The position numbers and the translations under genes are program-made. DNA of 64,000 bases, taken from Gracilariopsis chorda (Eukaryota; Rhodophyta; Florideophyceae; Gracilariales; Gracilariaceae). Positions 30,211 through 41,117 of this stretch are shown here, one piece after another. The notes beneath the pieces are model-generated. The model was given only the letters and a program-made list of their open reading frames with translations, ran no database searches and was not told where the DNA came from. The stretch lies in the NCBI GenBank assembly GCA_003194525.1, contig NBIV01000131.1, positions 1 through 64,000 on the forward strand, in the 5' to 3' direction. Position 1 is the first letter of the stretch. Each line of letters begins with the position of its first letter.

Positions 30211-30495
30211 TCAGCAGGTCAGTTTTTCACTATCGATGTGACCCCATGCCCTTGGCGTTCTATTAAAGACGGTAAGATCTCCCATCTCAAATATTCCATT
30301 TATCTCAGTAGACGCCAGAGAAGACGGGGTCCTCTCTGGAACAGGGGCCAGCCTGTGTCGTGATACTGTTCCGTCGGCGGGTTTGATGAGCAAGACAATT
30401 CTACACTCAAGTACACCCAAACAAACTAATCTTTCATCACATAGATGCAGCGTGTTCTTCATGTAAACAGAGAAGGTCTTCAAGTCGTCGCTCAA
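30211..30495 (-). pseudogene. possible copia-type reverse transcriptase relic
   Basis: The reading TEINGIFEMGDLTVFNRTP loosely recalls the block that opens copia-like reverse transcriptases (E-x-x-G-L-x-x-x-G-x-F-x-V-V). Nothing else of such an element is visible nearby. A chance open frame remains possible. Confidence 0.2.
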
Positions 30496-30539
30496 ATACC
30501 AAATTACATAACAATCATACTTCTAACGAACAAATAAAT

Positions 30540-31454
30540 CTACATTAACGTTATGTCACCCGCTGGACAAACAGTTGGCGCAAACAGTCTAAACTGAGTT
30601 TTGCAACTGGCGGCGTAAAAGGCACATGGCGGACAAGTATTGTTGCACACAGGACCGGATGGCGGCAGGTCGCAGAGAATCAAACACACAATCAAAGGAC
30701 AAGCTCCCTTGTACAAACTCGGCCACTGCTCACAAGTTATTTTGCTCCCTCGAAACTTGCATACCGCCCTGCTTCCGTTTGTAGAACAGAGCTCGAGGGA
30801 ACATGTCTGGACAATTGGCTTTGGTGTCGGAGAACTGCATTTCTTTGGGGCATAAAGTTCGAAGTTTGACTCACAGCTGAAACTATGAAAAGCACAGTCC
30901 GGGCAGGTGTTATTGCATATTCGCCCCTTCTCCGGTAGTCGGCATAGGGTTTTGCAAATGGCTCTAGGGCAAGCATCATTGTCGAGTGAAGGCCATTTTC
31001 CACAGGTGATTCTCTTGGTAGTTGCCCCAATTTGTAGTGAACACTGACCCTTACTTCCATTCTGACTGCAGAACGACAATGAGCATTTTGGCAGTAAGGG
31101 GTAGACAGGCGATGTCGTGGGTTCTCCCGTCGGGGCAAAGAATATATTGTAATCAGATGCACAACTTGCAGACTTGAGGATGCATTGGGAACAGTAACGG
31201 TTTCCGTCACTTCCAAGTGGTTGTTCTCCGGCTGGCAGACATATTTGAATGCAGGCGAAGCTGCACTGCTCACGGGACTGTTCAGTTTGTGCGAATTTGG
31301 CGCAGGTGAAGACGCTAGATTGAGATCCGTCGATGAACTTGCAAACGTTTTGAGCACCAAACTGAGCGCAATAGTCGGCTGTGCATATCTCCAGTGCCAC
31401 AGAAAGGTGCACAAAAGCTAGGTGAAGTGCCACCAGGAGAAGGGTAGCGTTCAT
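30540..31454 (-). CDS. secreted Cys-rich protein with three Kazal-like repeats
   Basis: 304 codons, single exon. Residues 1-20 are a clear signal peptide (MNATLLLVALHLAFVHLSVA). Three repeats of about 85-100 residues follow. Repeats 2 and 3 share CSLxxCSxNGS, ITCxxWPSL, ACPxxxCxxLCxLP, CNNTCPxCAF and a final LxAPxxC; repeat 1 is looser and contains GSDGNRYCSQCILKSASC, close to the Kazal core. Kazal domains usually inhibit secreted serine proteases, but spacing here departs from the standard domain, so inhibition is inference. N-x-S/T sequons (NGS, NNT) fit secretion. No membrane anchor is seen, so the product is probably extracellular or in the cell wall. Confidence 0.8.
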   Translation of the reverse strand: MNATLLLVALHLAFVHLSVALEICTADYCAQFGAQNVCKFIDGSQSSVFTCAKFAQTEQSREQCSFACIQICLPAGEQPLGSDGNRYCSQCILKSASCASDYNIFFAPTGEPTTSPVYPLLPKCSLSFCSQNGSKGQCSLQIGATTKRITCGKWPSLDNDACPRAICKTLCRLPEKGRICNNTCPDCAFHSFSCESNFELYAPKKCSSPTPKPIVQTCSLELCSTNGSRAVCKFRGSKITCEQWPSLYKGACPLIVCLILCDLPPSGPVCNNTCPPCAFYAASCKTQFRLFAPTVCPAGDITLM

Positions 31455-32177
31455 TTTTTGCTCACTCAGTTCTTTTGACGCAAATTGGTTTGTGCGAACG
31501 CGTTATTGGGCATCTCAGGTTGTCCAAACTACCGAAACCTCCTGCTCTTATATACAGCACTTCGGACACGAATTTGCTCACTGCATGGTGAGCAGTCTCG
31601 CTGTGGGCAATCTGAACGAAGGAATAATGCGTTGCCACCGGTTTTTGCGACTGTCTACAGCGATGCCAATGCTTGCTCGCAACAGAACATAACGACCATT
31701 CAACATGCGTTATGGATGCAGTCCTATGTGATTCCACCGCGCCTTGGGTTGGATTGACGTTCCACCATGTCTCGCAGACGAACATTGAATTTCAAATTTT
31801 TATTTGTGCCAAGGGATCATCAATGCCGCGATCAGAATTGAATTTTGACATCGCAAGGCGATCCCCTTTGATGAGATGGGTTTTGAACTATCTGTCAAGA
31901 GCTCAATTTTCGGAATAGAAAATTCGAGAACGGAGGGAATAACATCTAATTAAACCAAGAGTGGAGGTTCCATCAGATCAACGGACAAAGGTTACGGCGG
32001 TACACGTGTATAAAATCATCAGACCGCGTTGTCAGTAGAGAAGTGGCGAATTCTTGCAACCAATGATAGTGTAGTGCTTGTCAGCGTGATATGACGGGGA
32101 TTTTTCATGGTTTTCAAAAGAAATCAGAAGTAGATTAATCTCTCCACTCTGTGGAGAGATGATTTGTTCATGTATGA
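31455..32177. other. no gene recognised; upstream of the secreted protein gene
   Basis: Should include the promoter of the minus-strand secreted protein gene. No other feature was supported. Confidence 0.5.
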
Positions 32178-32278
32178 GGGGGGGGGGGGGGTTCTTGATT
32201 GAATAAAGGCGGTGCGCCAATAAACCGCCCTGCATGCCCCTCTAAGTGCATGCAAAACTCCCATTTGGCGCAACGCCT
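32178..32278. repeat. G14 homopolymer followed by a cruciform-forming repeat
   Basis: Fourteen G in a row at 32178-32191, then AGGCGGTGCGCCAA (32207-32220) and TTGGCGCAACGCCT (32265-32278), which pair over 14 bp with one mismatch. The 44-nt loop has its own stem (TGCATG...TGCATGC). Further 6-bp stems follow up to about 32430. No coding gene overlaps convincingly; a structured RNA or small transposon remnant is possible. Confidence 0.6.
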
Positions 32279-32430
32279 CCCCACCATTTGAAAAATTGAG
32301 CAGCAGCAGCAAAGCTTGTTCCTTAGTGGTTGGCACTCCCATAATAACTGCAGTGCCATTCAATTACAGAAAGCAGGATTTTGCGCTCTCCCCTCAATGG
32401 TTGCCACTGCAGTTAAGTTAGGCAACTATA

Positions 32431-33985
32431 CAAAAACTGTTACGGTTTTAGATCCGAAAAAAACGTCTTTCAAACATTATTAAGCCCATCTCTAACTTTT
32501 CTCATTTTCCTTGCAGTGTAAATTTCTCGTCACCGTTTCGTTACGGTTTTCGAAAACTTTGCAAACACTTCTATTTATTGCCTATATCAAAAACGAATTC
32601 CAGACATGCGGTGACAACTCACAAATTGTGGGCGCCATCACAAAACATACACGAAAAAAGGCCAAACTTAGCAATAACGTAGGCTAAAAAGGGTGTCCTT
32701 GGAGCTGAAAAACCCGTAGCGATGATGATGATAAACAGACAAATCGAAAAAAGGGAAATTAAGGTACCAAAAAGACTCAATCTGCTAAGAATATATGAAA
32801 ACGACATGGAGAGCAAAATGTTCAAGCCTAGAAAACTTCTTCCACCGTTCTTGAAACGGCGCGTCACCAAATACTTACGTCAATGGCCACTAAAAGCCAG
32901 AAACCAGGCTTACGGTCAGACACTCCAGTCGGTTAGCGATTCATGCAGAATAACAACTTCTGCGCTAACCAAAACCAGACGTGTACAATCCTTACAGGGC
33001 TTCCTAAGGATTGTTCATAACAGCGGGATATGCTTTCACTCTGTTTCAAATCTGGCGCTTTGCAGGAAATTTTGCACGGCACGTTGCCTGCGAACATCTT
33101 TCCGTCCAGCACTTCCGACCGTAAATTGCCAGTTCTCTCTGCAGACACTGCTATACGAGCAAAGCTCCGGTGGGGTGCACAGACCACAAACGCACCTGTA
33201 GTACACACTGCGCTTCCCCCGTCTACGCATGGAGCGCTTCAACCGGTCTTGTCGATGGAATTTCTCAACCCCAAGTATGCACTTAGTGGCAAACGCCTCA
33301 CTAGATGCAAATGATGGTTGGATAGTTGAATGAAAGAGTGAAAACGATTGGGAGGTGAGGTATTTATATGATTGTGATGTTTTGCTGAGTCCGGATTGAA
33401 GTCCGGGCCTCAACGTGGCCTTTTACAGCGTCTATAATCAATTAAAACAACGCAGGAATGCATTACTACTTCCTAATTACTCATTTGTGCGTCTTTGTTA
33501 CTCCATTGGCTTCTAAAAGCCTCTGAAGCTCCACAGTAACCAATAAAAATCCAACTTCTGGCACCAGCGTCACTTAAATACAGTAGCATGGCTGGACTCG
33601 CGAAGTAGAGAATGCTTTAGGATGTGCTGGAACACTGTACACGCGTGTTCTAGCAGTGCCGGGACATTCTACACGTTACGCGGCCAATACAAATATTGCA
33701 TTCCGCCAAGAGCTCCATTTTCAGAAGCTCTGACCTCAACTTACCAGAAAGTTTGTGGCAAAAACGTGCTACACGTACACTTTTCGGCGTTTATTTGGCT
33801 TGTGATCAAAGCATGACTTGTAACAATGGCCCACCATTGCTTATGCAAACTTGCGTCCAAAACAAAAGCAAGGTAGCAGCGCGACACAAGCACCAGCTCC
33901 CACGCCTTGTCAAGTGCAGTATACAGTTCTCTTACTTCTTCGTATAACAAACGCACTTGTCTAGCCCCACCATATTGAACATCTT
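32431..33985. other. no gene recognised
   Basis: Several short open frames occur on both strands. The stretch 32933-33413 on the minus strand is somewhat Cys-rich (for example CVCGLCTPPELC) but has no start, repeat or splice structure I can defend. Confidence 0.4.
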
Positions 33986-34746
33986 TTGCACTTTCTAACC
34001 ATTCCTATGTCAAGCCGCTTTGTGTTTCTAGTACCATCAATCTTCAAAAGTCGGTGTAGGTGTAGAAGCATTTCGTGTGCGCATCACGGATATCTTTCAT
34101 CATTTCTAGCAGCAAACAATTCAATTCAGCACAATTTTCATACACTCAGACAGCCTCGAAGGGCCGAGAGAAGAGCTGGTAGAGTGAGGAGTGTTTCAAT
34201 GTCGATCGTTCAGCGGCAAACCCAAATTGAAGCTTTTAAAGACAAACTACGCGCAAGAAGTGTTCTTGTCAGTCTCTGCCATCTACATCAAACGACATGC
34301 AATTGGAGAAGCCTCTGCATGAGTGCAAAGGTTCTTCCAGCGGTGAAAGAACGCCTTTTCGAAATGAACACTACCGCAGGTTAGGGGGGACATCGCTGTG
34401 CTTCGGTGTTCCGCAATCACCCGTGCAGAAGCCTAAACTTCGCCTTTCTCGGCAGGCTCAGAACGCACATGGAACGATGGTGTTGAGAAAGGAGTTCAAA
34501 TCAGAGAAGCGCCAAAGGGGTGATTCTAGTGGTAGAAGCGATGAATCGTTTCTCAAGGTATCAAGACTGAAGGAATTTCTCACCTCTCTGATTATTAATC
34601 ATATGCTGCCTTTTTCGGTGCTTAAGAGAAGAGAAGGAGAGAGTCAGCTGAATTAACTTATTAAGCTTTTGAGCCCCAAGATTGTTCAAGGGTTGCCAAG
34701 CGTTCCGAGAATTGGATGAGAAGGACTTGAATCCTATTATTTTAAT

Positions 34747-35395
34747 ATGCTCTCTCATGCAAAATGTTCTATTGCAACGGCGGCGTCCCGCAGTTATGGA
34801 ACCTTGGTATATGATGGGTGGACCGATGGGAACTCATATATCGTAGTTACTGGACTTGATCAGGCTAGGCAATCTTCTTTTCTGCGCTCAATATATACTG
34901 GCTCAAAGAAGTGCAACGCTGATTTTTTATGCCAAACTTGTCACGGAAACAATGGCAGACTTGGAGGATATGAGAAAGGTGTGTGGTAATACAAGCAAAA
35001 ATGCGAGCGTTTGTGTCAGTGCTAAAGAATAAATGGCAGAGATGTTCAACTTCATGAGACCAAATCAAGACCAGACGCATCTTGCAAATTTGCTCATGCA
35101 GGACATTGGTAGTTTAAAATGGATCTCGGAGACTCTGCGCACTGCTTCTGAGTTGAAAAGCAACTTACACAATCGACTGAAGCTTTATTTTCATTTCAAA
35201 GAGCTACAAGAATTACACAATGCTTCGGTGCAAAACAGTAGGAGGGTCACAGCGACAAAGGAGTCAAAGGAGTATGACCGCCATTCTCGTGTTTTGCCAC
35301 CTCGAACGGCAGTTCTTCCAGTGAAGCAGGCGTCTATGTGGTTTGCGAGTTCTAAAGCTATGCTGCAGTCCTTTTTAAGGAGCAAAGAAGTTTAA
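34747..35395 (+). pseudogene. hAT-type transposase relic (DUF659-like)
   Basis: The first piece (34747-34989) reads SRSYGTLVYDGWTDGNSYIVV then SSFLRSIYTGS, matching the DUF659 block of hAT-like transposases (DGWT, FLxSID). The second (35033-35395) has DQTHLANLLMQDI, like the xCxxHxLNLLxxDI block, and a later Trp-containing helix (ASMWFASSKAMLQSFLRSKEV). The pieces are separated by stops. Flanks 33986-34746 and 35396-36060 may hold the rest but are not recognisable, and no target duplication was found. Confidence 0.5.
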
Positions 35396-37028
35396 AAGAA
35401 GCTCGTTGAATCTCACGACTTTGACGCCAATCTTTTTGGAACGCGCAACGAGGCATAAAGAGCAATATACAACTCTGCAGGTGTTGGAAGGGAGTTCAAC
35501 CATCTCAATATTTTGGCTATCGCAGCGTCGATATATTCTTATCTCTTGCGTGAACTATTGCCATTAAAAATACTTTTCTTTATTGCGGGACAAACTTGCG
35601 TTTAACGAAGTTGATGTGGATAGCAACATCGGAGACTACTTCTTTGGTAATGAAGCCGTTTGTGCTGCAAGCCATTTGAGAGCCCTTAGGAAGCCGATCG
35701 TCGCCTCCGGGCCATTTGTAATCTGCTTGCAGCGTTTTCTTTACCTTTTCTGGAATCAGTTTCCTCCAGAACCTCACTGGATTTTCTTCATGTGCAATGA
35801 GAAAACTGGTGCTATGTCCCCTTCATTACAACCTATTATAAAGCAAGTGAGGTGTTCCTCATTGTATTTAACTTTCTTTCTTAGACCGCTCTTTCTCCAG
35901 TTGGTTGGCAGCACTGAATCCTCCATGAGAAGTTCTTATGGAGCACGTATAGCTCTTATATCAACGTTTCAGGTTTTCTGCGTGTATGTAAACATCTCTG
36001 GCATTTTTAGCTTAAAGTTGTTTATCACGTCAACCAAAGTCTGTAGATGTTAAGTTTTCTAAGCGTAATGAGTTTTAGTTCTACATTTTTCGTCGTGCGC
36101 ACTTTCAGTGCTCTCGATCTTCACAGAAACGAGTGCAGAGCCCAAATAGGTGATAAGGTGTTTGTGTAAGCCTTGAAGCCAATATTAGCAACTTGAACTA
36201 TCATGAAGCGCATTTAATGCTCTTTTATGGTATAAGCTCGCTCAGAGCTAAACATTGCGCGGTCTACTAGCATATTATCTTCTGAAAAGTTACGATTGGT
36301 TTGAGTTCTTCATAGTGCCTTAGTAAGGTAAGCAGTTGATCGAGTGTATGCATTTGGTATTCTATTTTTCCTTTCTTGATGCATTGGATAATGAGTTTGT
36401 TAACAGAAGATGCTGCGGAAAAGTATGAAACAGTATGGTGCTGTCTGATTAAGTTCACAGCTTCACAGTTGTAGTGCCTGCAAATCATCTCGCTTAATCC
36501 GATACGCCTTTATTTTGGCCGTCTCGGGTCGCATTGATAATGGTTTGGTGAATATAATGTCTCGGGACGCTATGTAAGCTCTCAAGTTAAAAGACTGAAT
36601 TTCTGCGGTGGCTTAGAAAGCCTTTCTGTAAGTTGCTTATGAGGGGCAACCAACCGACCAAAACGGGAGGGAATTCTGCCAAATTAAGCCCTTTGCGAAA
36701 CTGAGCCAATTTGAAGTTTACATCTGCATTCGCCATGCGTTTTGCAGTGTTGCAGATTGCGCAGCTTATCAGAGACATATAATTATTCAAGTTCTAAGAT
36801 TGTGGCGCGTAGTGCAGCCTACATCCGAAAAGGGCTGTATAAATATTTGTATTTAAGACTCGAGTCTCTATCGAAAACCGCTGCGCTTGTGCCTAGCCAG
36901 TATAAGTATTTTGTGAAACATTTGTTTAAATCACACAAAAGTTAGCGTAAAACGCAAGTGTAAAACTTTACGTAGATAGCTTTCGTGATCCACCAGAAAT
37001 GTACGTCAGTACTCTCCGCAACAAGTTA
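35396..37028. other. no gene recognised, AT-rich
   Basis: The first part may be the decayed C-terminal end of the hAT relic. From about 36060 to the LTR at 37029 nothing was found. Confidence 0.45.
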
Positions 37029-37245
37029 TGTGAAACGCTTGGAAGAGATATAGAAGTTTTATTTTGTGACAGGTAGATGGTGTTCTTCCTCTCTGTTCTT
37101 CTCTCTCTAGTTTGCGGAAATACCGCCTTTCCCGACGAAATTACTATTTTTATAAGACCAATTACATAATTCGGCCTACATTTACGCCGAATTACAAATA
37201 CGAGCGCGTTCGATTGCTGCGCTCCTTGCAATTAATCATTGTTGC
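37029..37245 (-). repeat. element D 3' LTR
   Basis: On the element strand it begins TGCAACAATGATTAATTGC and is preceded by the purine-rich AGGGAGGACAATGG, a fair polypurine tract. The end towards 37029 is set by loss of similarity to the right copy, at a possible ...CACA end. Confidence 0.7.
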
Positions 37246-37458
37246 ACCATTGTCCTCCCTGATTATTGACGACCACGTCAATGCAAACGTAAAAGAAGAC
37301 TATTGTTCATGATTTAGTCACGAACCGCTTTGCTGAGCGTACAATCTTCATCAACAAAGTCTCATGTTGGCTGCCATTGCGCTTCGTGCGTCTTAGAATT
37401 TTTAATAATGTGAGGCACTGGTATCCTTTTCCTATTCTATGATGGGCCAGAATGCGAC

Positions 37459-38150
37459 TCACCTTGTAGAGGTCTTTTGCAGATGACCTGGAAACTGGCG
37501 AGAGAGTTCATCGTTTAGGCTGTGCAATATCCGTAGGTTGCAAACGATTTGGTTTCGCATGAGAGACATTACCCACTGGATATGTTCGTATGTTAGACGG
37601 AAACGCCAACCATACTGATTCTTTCCTACCAACTCCAAGACGCGAAACAGCCCAACTCTGCGTACTGACAGCTTTGAAGACTCCTGCACCTTAGAATACG
37701 AATATCGAAACAATTTTCGAGACACGCATACTTCATCCCCGACTTGATATGTAGGCTTCTTAAAATAAACACTGGCTTTCGCGGTCTGACGATTCTTTGC
37801 GAGCTGATGTGCGTACATTACATCATCTGCCACAGCCTGTACACGGTCACGAAAATCGGATAGAGCTTCAAGCGGTGTTGTAGATTGGAACAAAGCATCC
37901 AAGGGGGCCTTCGGTTTCCAACCAATATCAACTTCAATCGGAGACAACCCAATATCTCGGAGAAAGCGGACTTGTAAGCAACTCTGCGCAAGGATGCAGT
38001 ACATACCAATCCGTCTGCACGAATGAACAAAAGCAGCGTACATAATTTTCGACAATTCGATTCATGACCTCCGATGTTCCGTCTGTCTGAGGGTGGTGGG
38101 CAGAAGGCATACGGTCCTTCACTCCACATAAATCCATTAACGATTGCCAA
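37459..38150 (-). CDS. element D: integrase core (second part) and C-terminal domain
   Basis: Visible are AHHPQTDGTSEVMNRIVENYVR (shortened here to the catalytic block HHPQTDGTSEVMN), where the Glu stands, and then the tail with PTYQVGDEVCVSRKLF, GLFRVLELVGKNQYGWRF. It is severed from the first part of the integrase by the composite C insertion. Confidence 0.75.
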
Positions 38151-38196
38151 AAGGAAGAAATAAAATGAGGATCACGATCGTAGATGATAGAGTCGG

Positions 38197-38507
38197 TGTT
38201 GGTCGGATACGATACGCGGTCGAAGTGTTTCTGAGTAGCGCGATAGGCGAGAAGAACAGGAAAAAAAATGCTCAGAGGTCTCTCTCTGAGTTGTGCCCCC
38301 TTCCTCCAGAGTTCTTCCTCCGAAGGCAGGCTTATTTATTCTCTAGTTTTACTACGCGCAGTCTTCCACTAGAAGGCACCTGCGACTGCGTAGGTTGCTT
38401 GTGCACTGCGTGGACTACCACGTAATTTAAATTGCTTCAGTTTGAATTTTGGTGCTTCTTCTGGAAACAACTGTTTCCGCTTTGGGGAATTGCGGCAATA
38501 GTTAACA
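38197..38507 (-). repeat. composite C outer 3' LTR
   Basis: Plus-strand ends TGTTGGTCGG and AATAGTTAACA. On the element strand a GGGGGAC purine run precedes it, a likely polypurine tract. The neighbouring interior has ATCAAACG-ACT-CGTTTGAT, a perfect 8-bp stem. Confidence 0.93.
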
Positions 38508-38535
38508 GTCCCCCATAATCAAACGACTCGTTTGA

Positions 38536-39696
38536 TTAGTGTAATTCAATGTTGCGAGCAATTTTCCGCTGAAGATGGGTTCTGGACGTTTGCAGGTCTT
38601 CCAAATATTCCTTCAACAGTATCGGTACATCTTGCTTGAGTGATTCAACAGAGACCCAGTCGGTCTCATCTTTGGTAAACCCTTTCCACTTCACAAGCAG
38701 TTGCGGAACGCCGGCGTTGCGACGAATGTCCTTGAATTCCTCGATTGTCAGCAATTCTTTTGCTTGATATGCAAGATGGTCCTTGACTTCTCGAGTAACC
38801 ATAAAGTCTCTGTTGCTGTTGAACTTTAAGCGGCGTCCATGAACCCATTCCTTTTTTCCTGATAGCAAGTCCTCGACTTGAAAGACGTAGCCGTCTCTGC
38901 AGAGTGTAACTCTAAAAGGACCATACCATTTCAGATTGAGTTTTGAATCAGCGTGCTTCTGCAAGACACGTCGAAAAACGAAATCTCCCTTTGAGAAGTT
39001 GATGCTTCGGATTCCTGTTTTGCGATTATGGGAGTCAACAGAGGCCTTTCTGCGCTTTTCTGCGCTGCTAGCGCATGCTTTGTGGAGTTGCGCGAGTGAT
39101 TCGTGCAGCTTCTTGGTTTCAATTACGGCTTCCTGTTTCACTTTCTCAGCACATTTCGTCGTCACAACTGCATGATCCCTGACGATGGCAGACAGTGTTG
39201 AGTCCCGTGGTAATCCAGTGAAAATCGTGAGAGGGCATTTGCCGTTCAGTCTACGCGTAGGTGAATTGTTCAGGGCAGACTGGAATAGAGGAAGAATTGA
39301 CCGCCATGCCTTTTGCGGCATTTGTAACTCAGACAATATCTCCCTTGTCGTTCTCAGTAACTCTCTGCACACTACGTCCACAGATCCATTAGTACATGGG
39401 AAATACGAGAGTGTGAAATGGTGATTACCTTTCAGTGCTTCGGCGACCTGCTTCACTAGCTGATTCTTGAAATGGCTTCCTTTGTCGGATATCCAACATT
39501 TCGGCACTCCAAAGGATGCAAACCAGTCCAATAGTACCTCTGCTGTGTTCTCTGCGTCAGCCTCTGACGTGGGCTTTAGCCAAACGTATCCCGACAAATC
39601 GTCCTTGACGATTAGGACGTACAGAAAGTCTCTCTTTCCGCATGTCATGAAACAGTAGTCAAAATGGATAATCTCGTTCGGCTTGCTTGCATGCAT
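38536..39696 (-). CDS. composite C left body: integrase core and chromodomain
   Basis: 386 codons. Integrase core with IHFDYCFM (first Asp), CWISDKGSHF (second Asp) and an altered glutamate block (CTNGSVDVVCRELLR). Then GDFVFRRVL, KWYGPFRVTLC, and near the C-terminus a chromodomain with VPQLLVKWKGFTKDETDWV. The counterpart at 43369-44607 is clearly related but much more decayed. Confidence 0.85.
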   Translation of the reverse strand: MHASKPNEIIHFDYCFMTCGKRDFLYVLIVKDDLSGYVWLKPTSEADAENTAEVLLDWFASFGVPKCWISDKGSHFKNQLVKQVAEALKGNHHFTLSYFPCTNGSVDVVCRELLRTTREILSELQMPQKAWRSILPLFQSALNNSPTRRLNGKCPLTIFTGLPRDSTLSAIVRDHAVVTTKCAEKVKQEAVIETKKLHESLAQLHKACASSAEKRRKASVDSHNRKTGIRSINFSKGDFVFRRVLQKHADSKLNLKWYGPFRVTLCRDGYVFQVEDLLSGKKEWVHGRRLKFNSNRDFMVTREVKDHLAYQAKELLTIEEFKDIRRNAGVPQLLVKWKGFTKDETDWVSVESLKQDVPILLKEYLEDLQTSRTHLQRKIARNIELH

Positions 39697-39942
39697 GGTG
39701 TGGCCGAGGGGTCTGGGTACAATTGACCCAGACTCTGTTGCAATGCAGTGAAAGCAGGATGATACAAACTGCTGGGTGTCTTCGCGAATGTTCTTCCACC
39801 GAAAGTGTTCCGAGACGGATGCTAGCGTAGGGTCGAATGCTCTGTGGCCACCTCTTCCGGTATGTGCGGCGATAAGCGTTCGTAGGCGCAGCAGCTTGTC
39901 CGGTTCGGGAATCCATATCTGGCCTGAAACGAATTTCCAAGG

Positions 39943-40791
39943 TTATTTTTGCTTCAAGAGATTCTTTGGAGCTTGTGTGAAGTGCATATTCTGCGACGCG
40001 ATGATTTCTTTCTTCGATTGCCAATGGAATTTTTTGTTGATCCCTGGATTGATCGAGGTGACCATGAGTGCGCTGACTCGTCCTACATTAGAGGACTGTA
40101 CCGTCTTCTTCGGCTCTATCGCCAATCTGGAGAGCATGTCCGCCCAGACGTTCTTCTCTCCCGGGACGTGCTTGATGATGTAGCGGAATGCGCTCAGCTT
40201 GAGGGCCCATCGCATGATCTTGTTTGGTGCATGTCGCACGATCCCCGGGTTCTGACCATATTGGTCGTATATGTACACGAGGTTGGCATGGTCGGTGTAG
40301 ATTGAGGTCGTTCTGCTAGCTGTGAGATAGTCCATTCTGCACATCGCTTCGACTATAACAAACTCTTTCTTCTCGGGGACGCTCCATCTTTCCGAAGAAC
40401 CTCTGAAGGAACCAGACAAGAAACACATTGGCTCGTGCCCTTGGTTTTCGACTGATTTGCGTTGTTCCGCCTCAGGCCACTGCGTTAGGATGGCAGACCA
40501 ATGAAAATCCGAGGCGTCGGTGAAAAGGCAAGTTCTGTACCCTTCCTTAGGGAGCGAGAGCTTAGTTGCGGCAGCTAGCTGGGAGATTATTTGGTTGAAT
40601 GCTGTGTTGTGTGTATGCCTCCAAGAGTTGCTAATGCGAATCTTCTCCACCGCCTTATTGGCCCGCTTACCGGCTTGCTTATACGCGTCTTCGAGTAGGT
40701 CATGAAGCGGCTGAACTATCTGTGAGTAGTTCGGAATAGAGGATGGCATCCAGTTTGCGGCACACATTAGCTGCTGCAGTTCGCTACCCAT
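39943..40791 (-). CDS. composite C left body: RNase H
   Basis: Shows CLFTDASDFHWSAILTQW (catalytic Asp), WSVPEKKEFVIVEAM, SIYTDHANLVYIYD and EKNVWADMLSRLA at the end. Related to the copy at 44618-45415 and to the RNase H of element E (DNVWADLLTRW), so C and E are members of one broad clade. Confidence 0.85.
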   Translation of the reverse strand: MGSELQQLMCAANWMPSSIPNYSQIVQPLHDLLEDAYKQAGKRANKAVEKIRISNSWRHTHNTAFNQIISQLAAATKLSLPKEGYRTCLFTDASDFHWSAILTQWPEAEQRKSVENQGHEPMCFLSGSFRGSSERWSVPEKKEFVIVEAMCRMDYLTASRTTSIYTDHANLVYIYDQYGQNPGIVRHAPNKIMRWALKLSAFRYIIKHVPGEKNVWADMLSRLAIEPKKTVQSSNVGRVSALMVTSINPGINKKFHWQSKKEIIASQNMHFTQAPKNLLKQK

Positions 40792-41117
40792 CTAAGGCTT
40801 TCGCATGGTCAACAGTGCTTCAGGGTTCCGAGGTTCGAAACGGACTCCTTGTCGCGATATGATTTTTCCGCAGAACTTCACTTCCTTGCAGAAAAAATAA
40901 GATTCGGCCGCGTTGACTTTGAAACCAATCTCGCGACAGACAGATAGAAAAGCCTTAATGTCTTCTAGTAGCTTCTCCTCCGTTTTCGCGTACATGAGAA
41001 AGTCGTCAAGCCACTGTATCATTTGCTGTACCTTTCCGGCAAAGTGTCCGCTAGTGACAGACTGGAAATAATTCCCAGAATCCATTCCTTCGTGCAAAGT
41101 TCGTGTTGGTGAGTAAA
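40792..41117 (-). CDS. composite C left body: gypsy reverse transcriptase, partial
   Basis: Contains SGNYFQSVTSGHFAG and the catalytic block MIQWLDDFLMYAK, then the thumb region FKVNAAESYFFCKEVKFCG. The upstream RT fingers present in the right body are missing here; the sequence instead switches at about 41118 to a different retroelement type. Confidence 0.8.

Noticed and set aside
32933-33413. Cys-containing minus-strand frames that recall the secreted protein
   Set aside because: Cys spacing does not match the repeats, no signal peptide or start, and two competing frames.
37029-37245. Repeat at 37029 and 58038 as a SINE
   Set aside because: No Pol III boxes; the purine tract and TGCA-type end fit an LTR of element D better.
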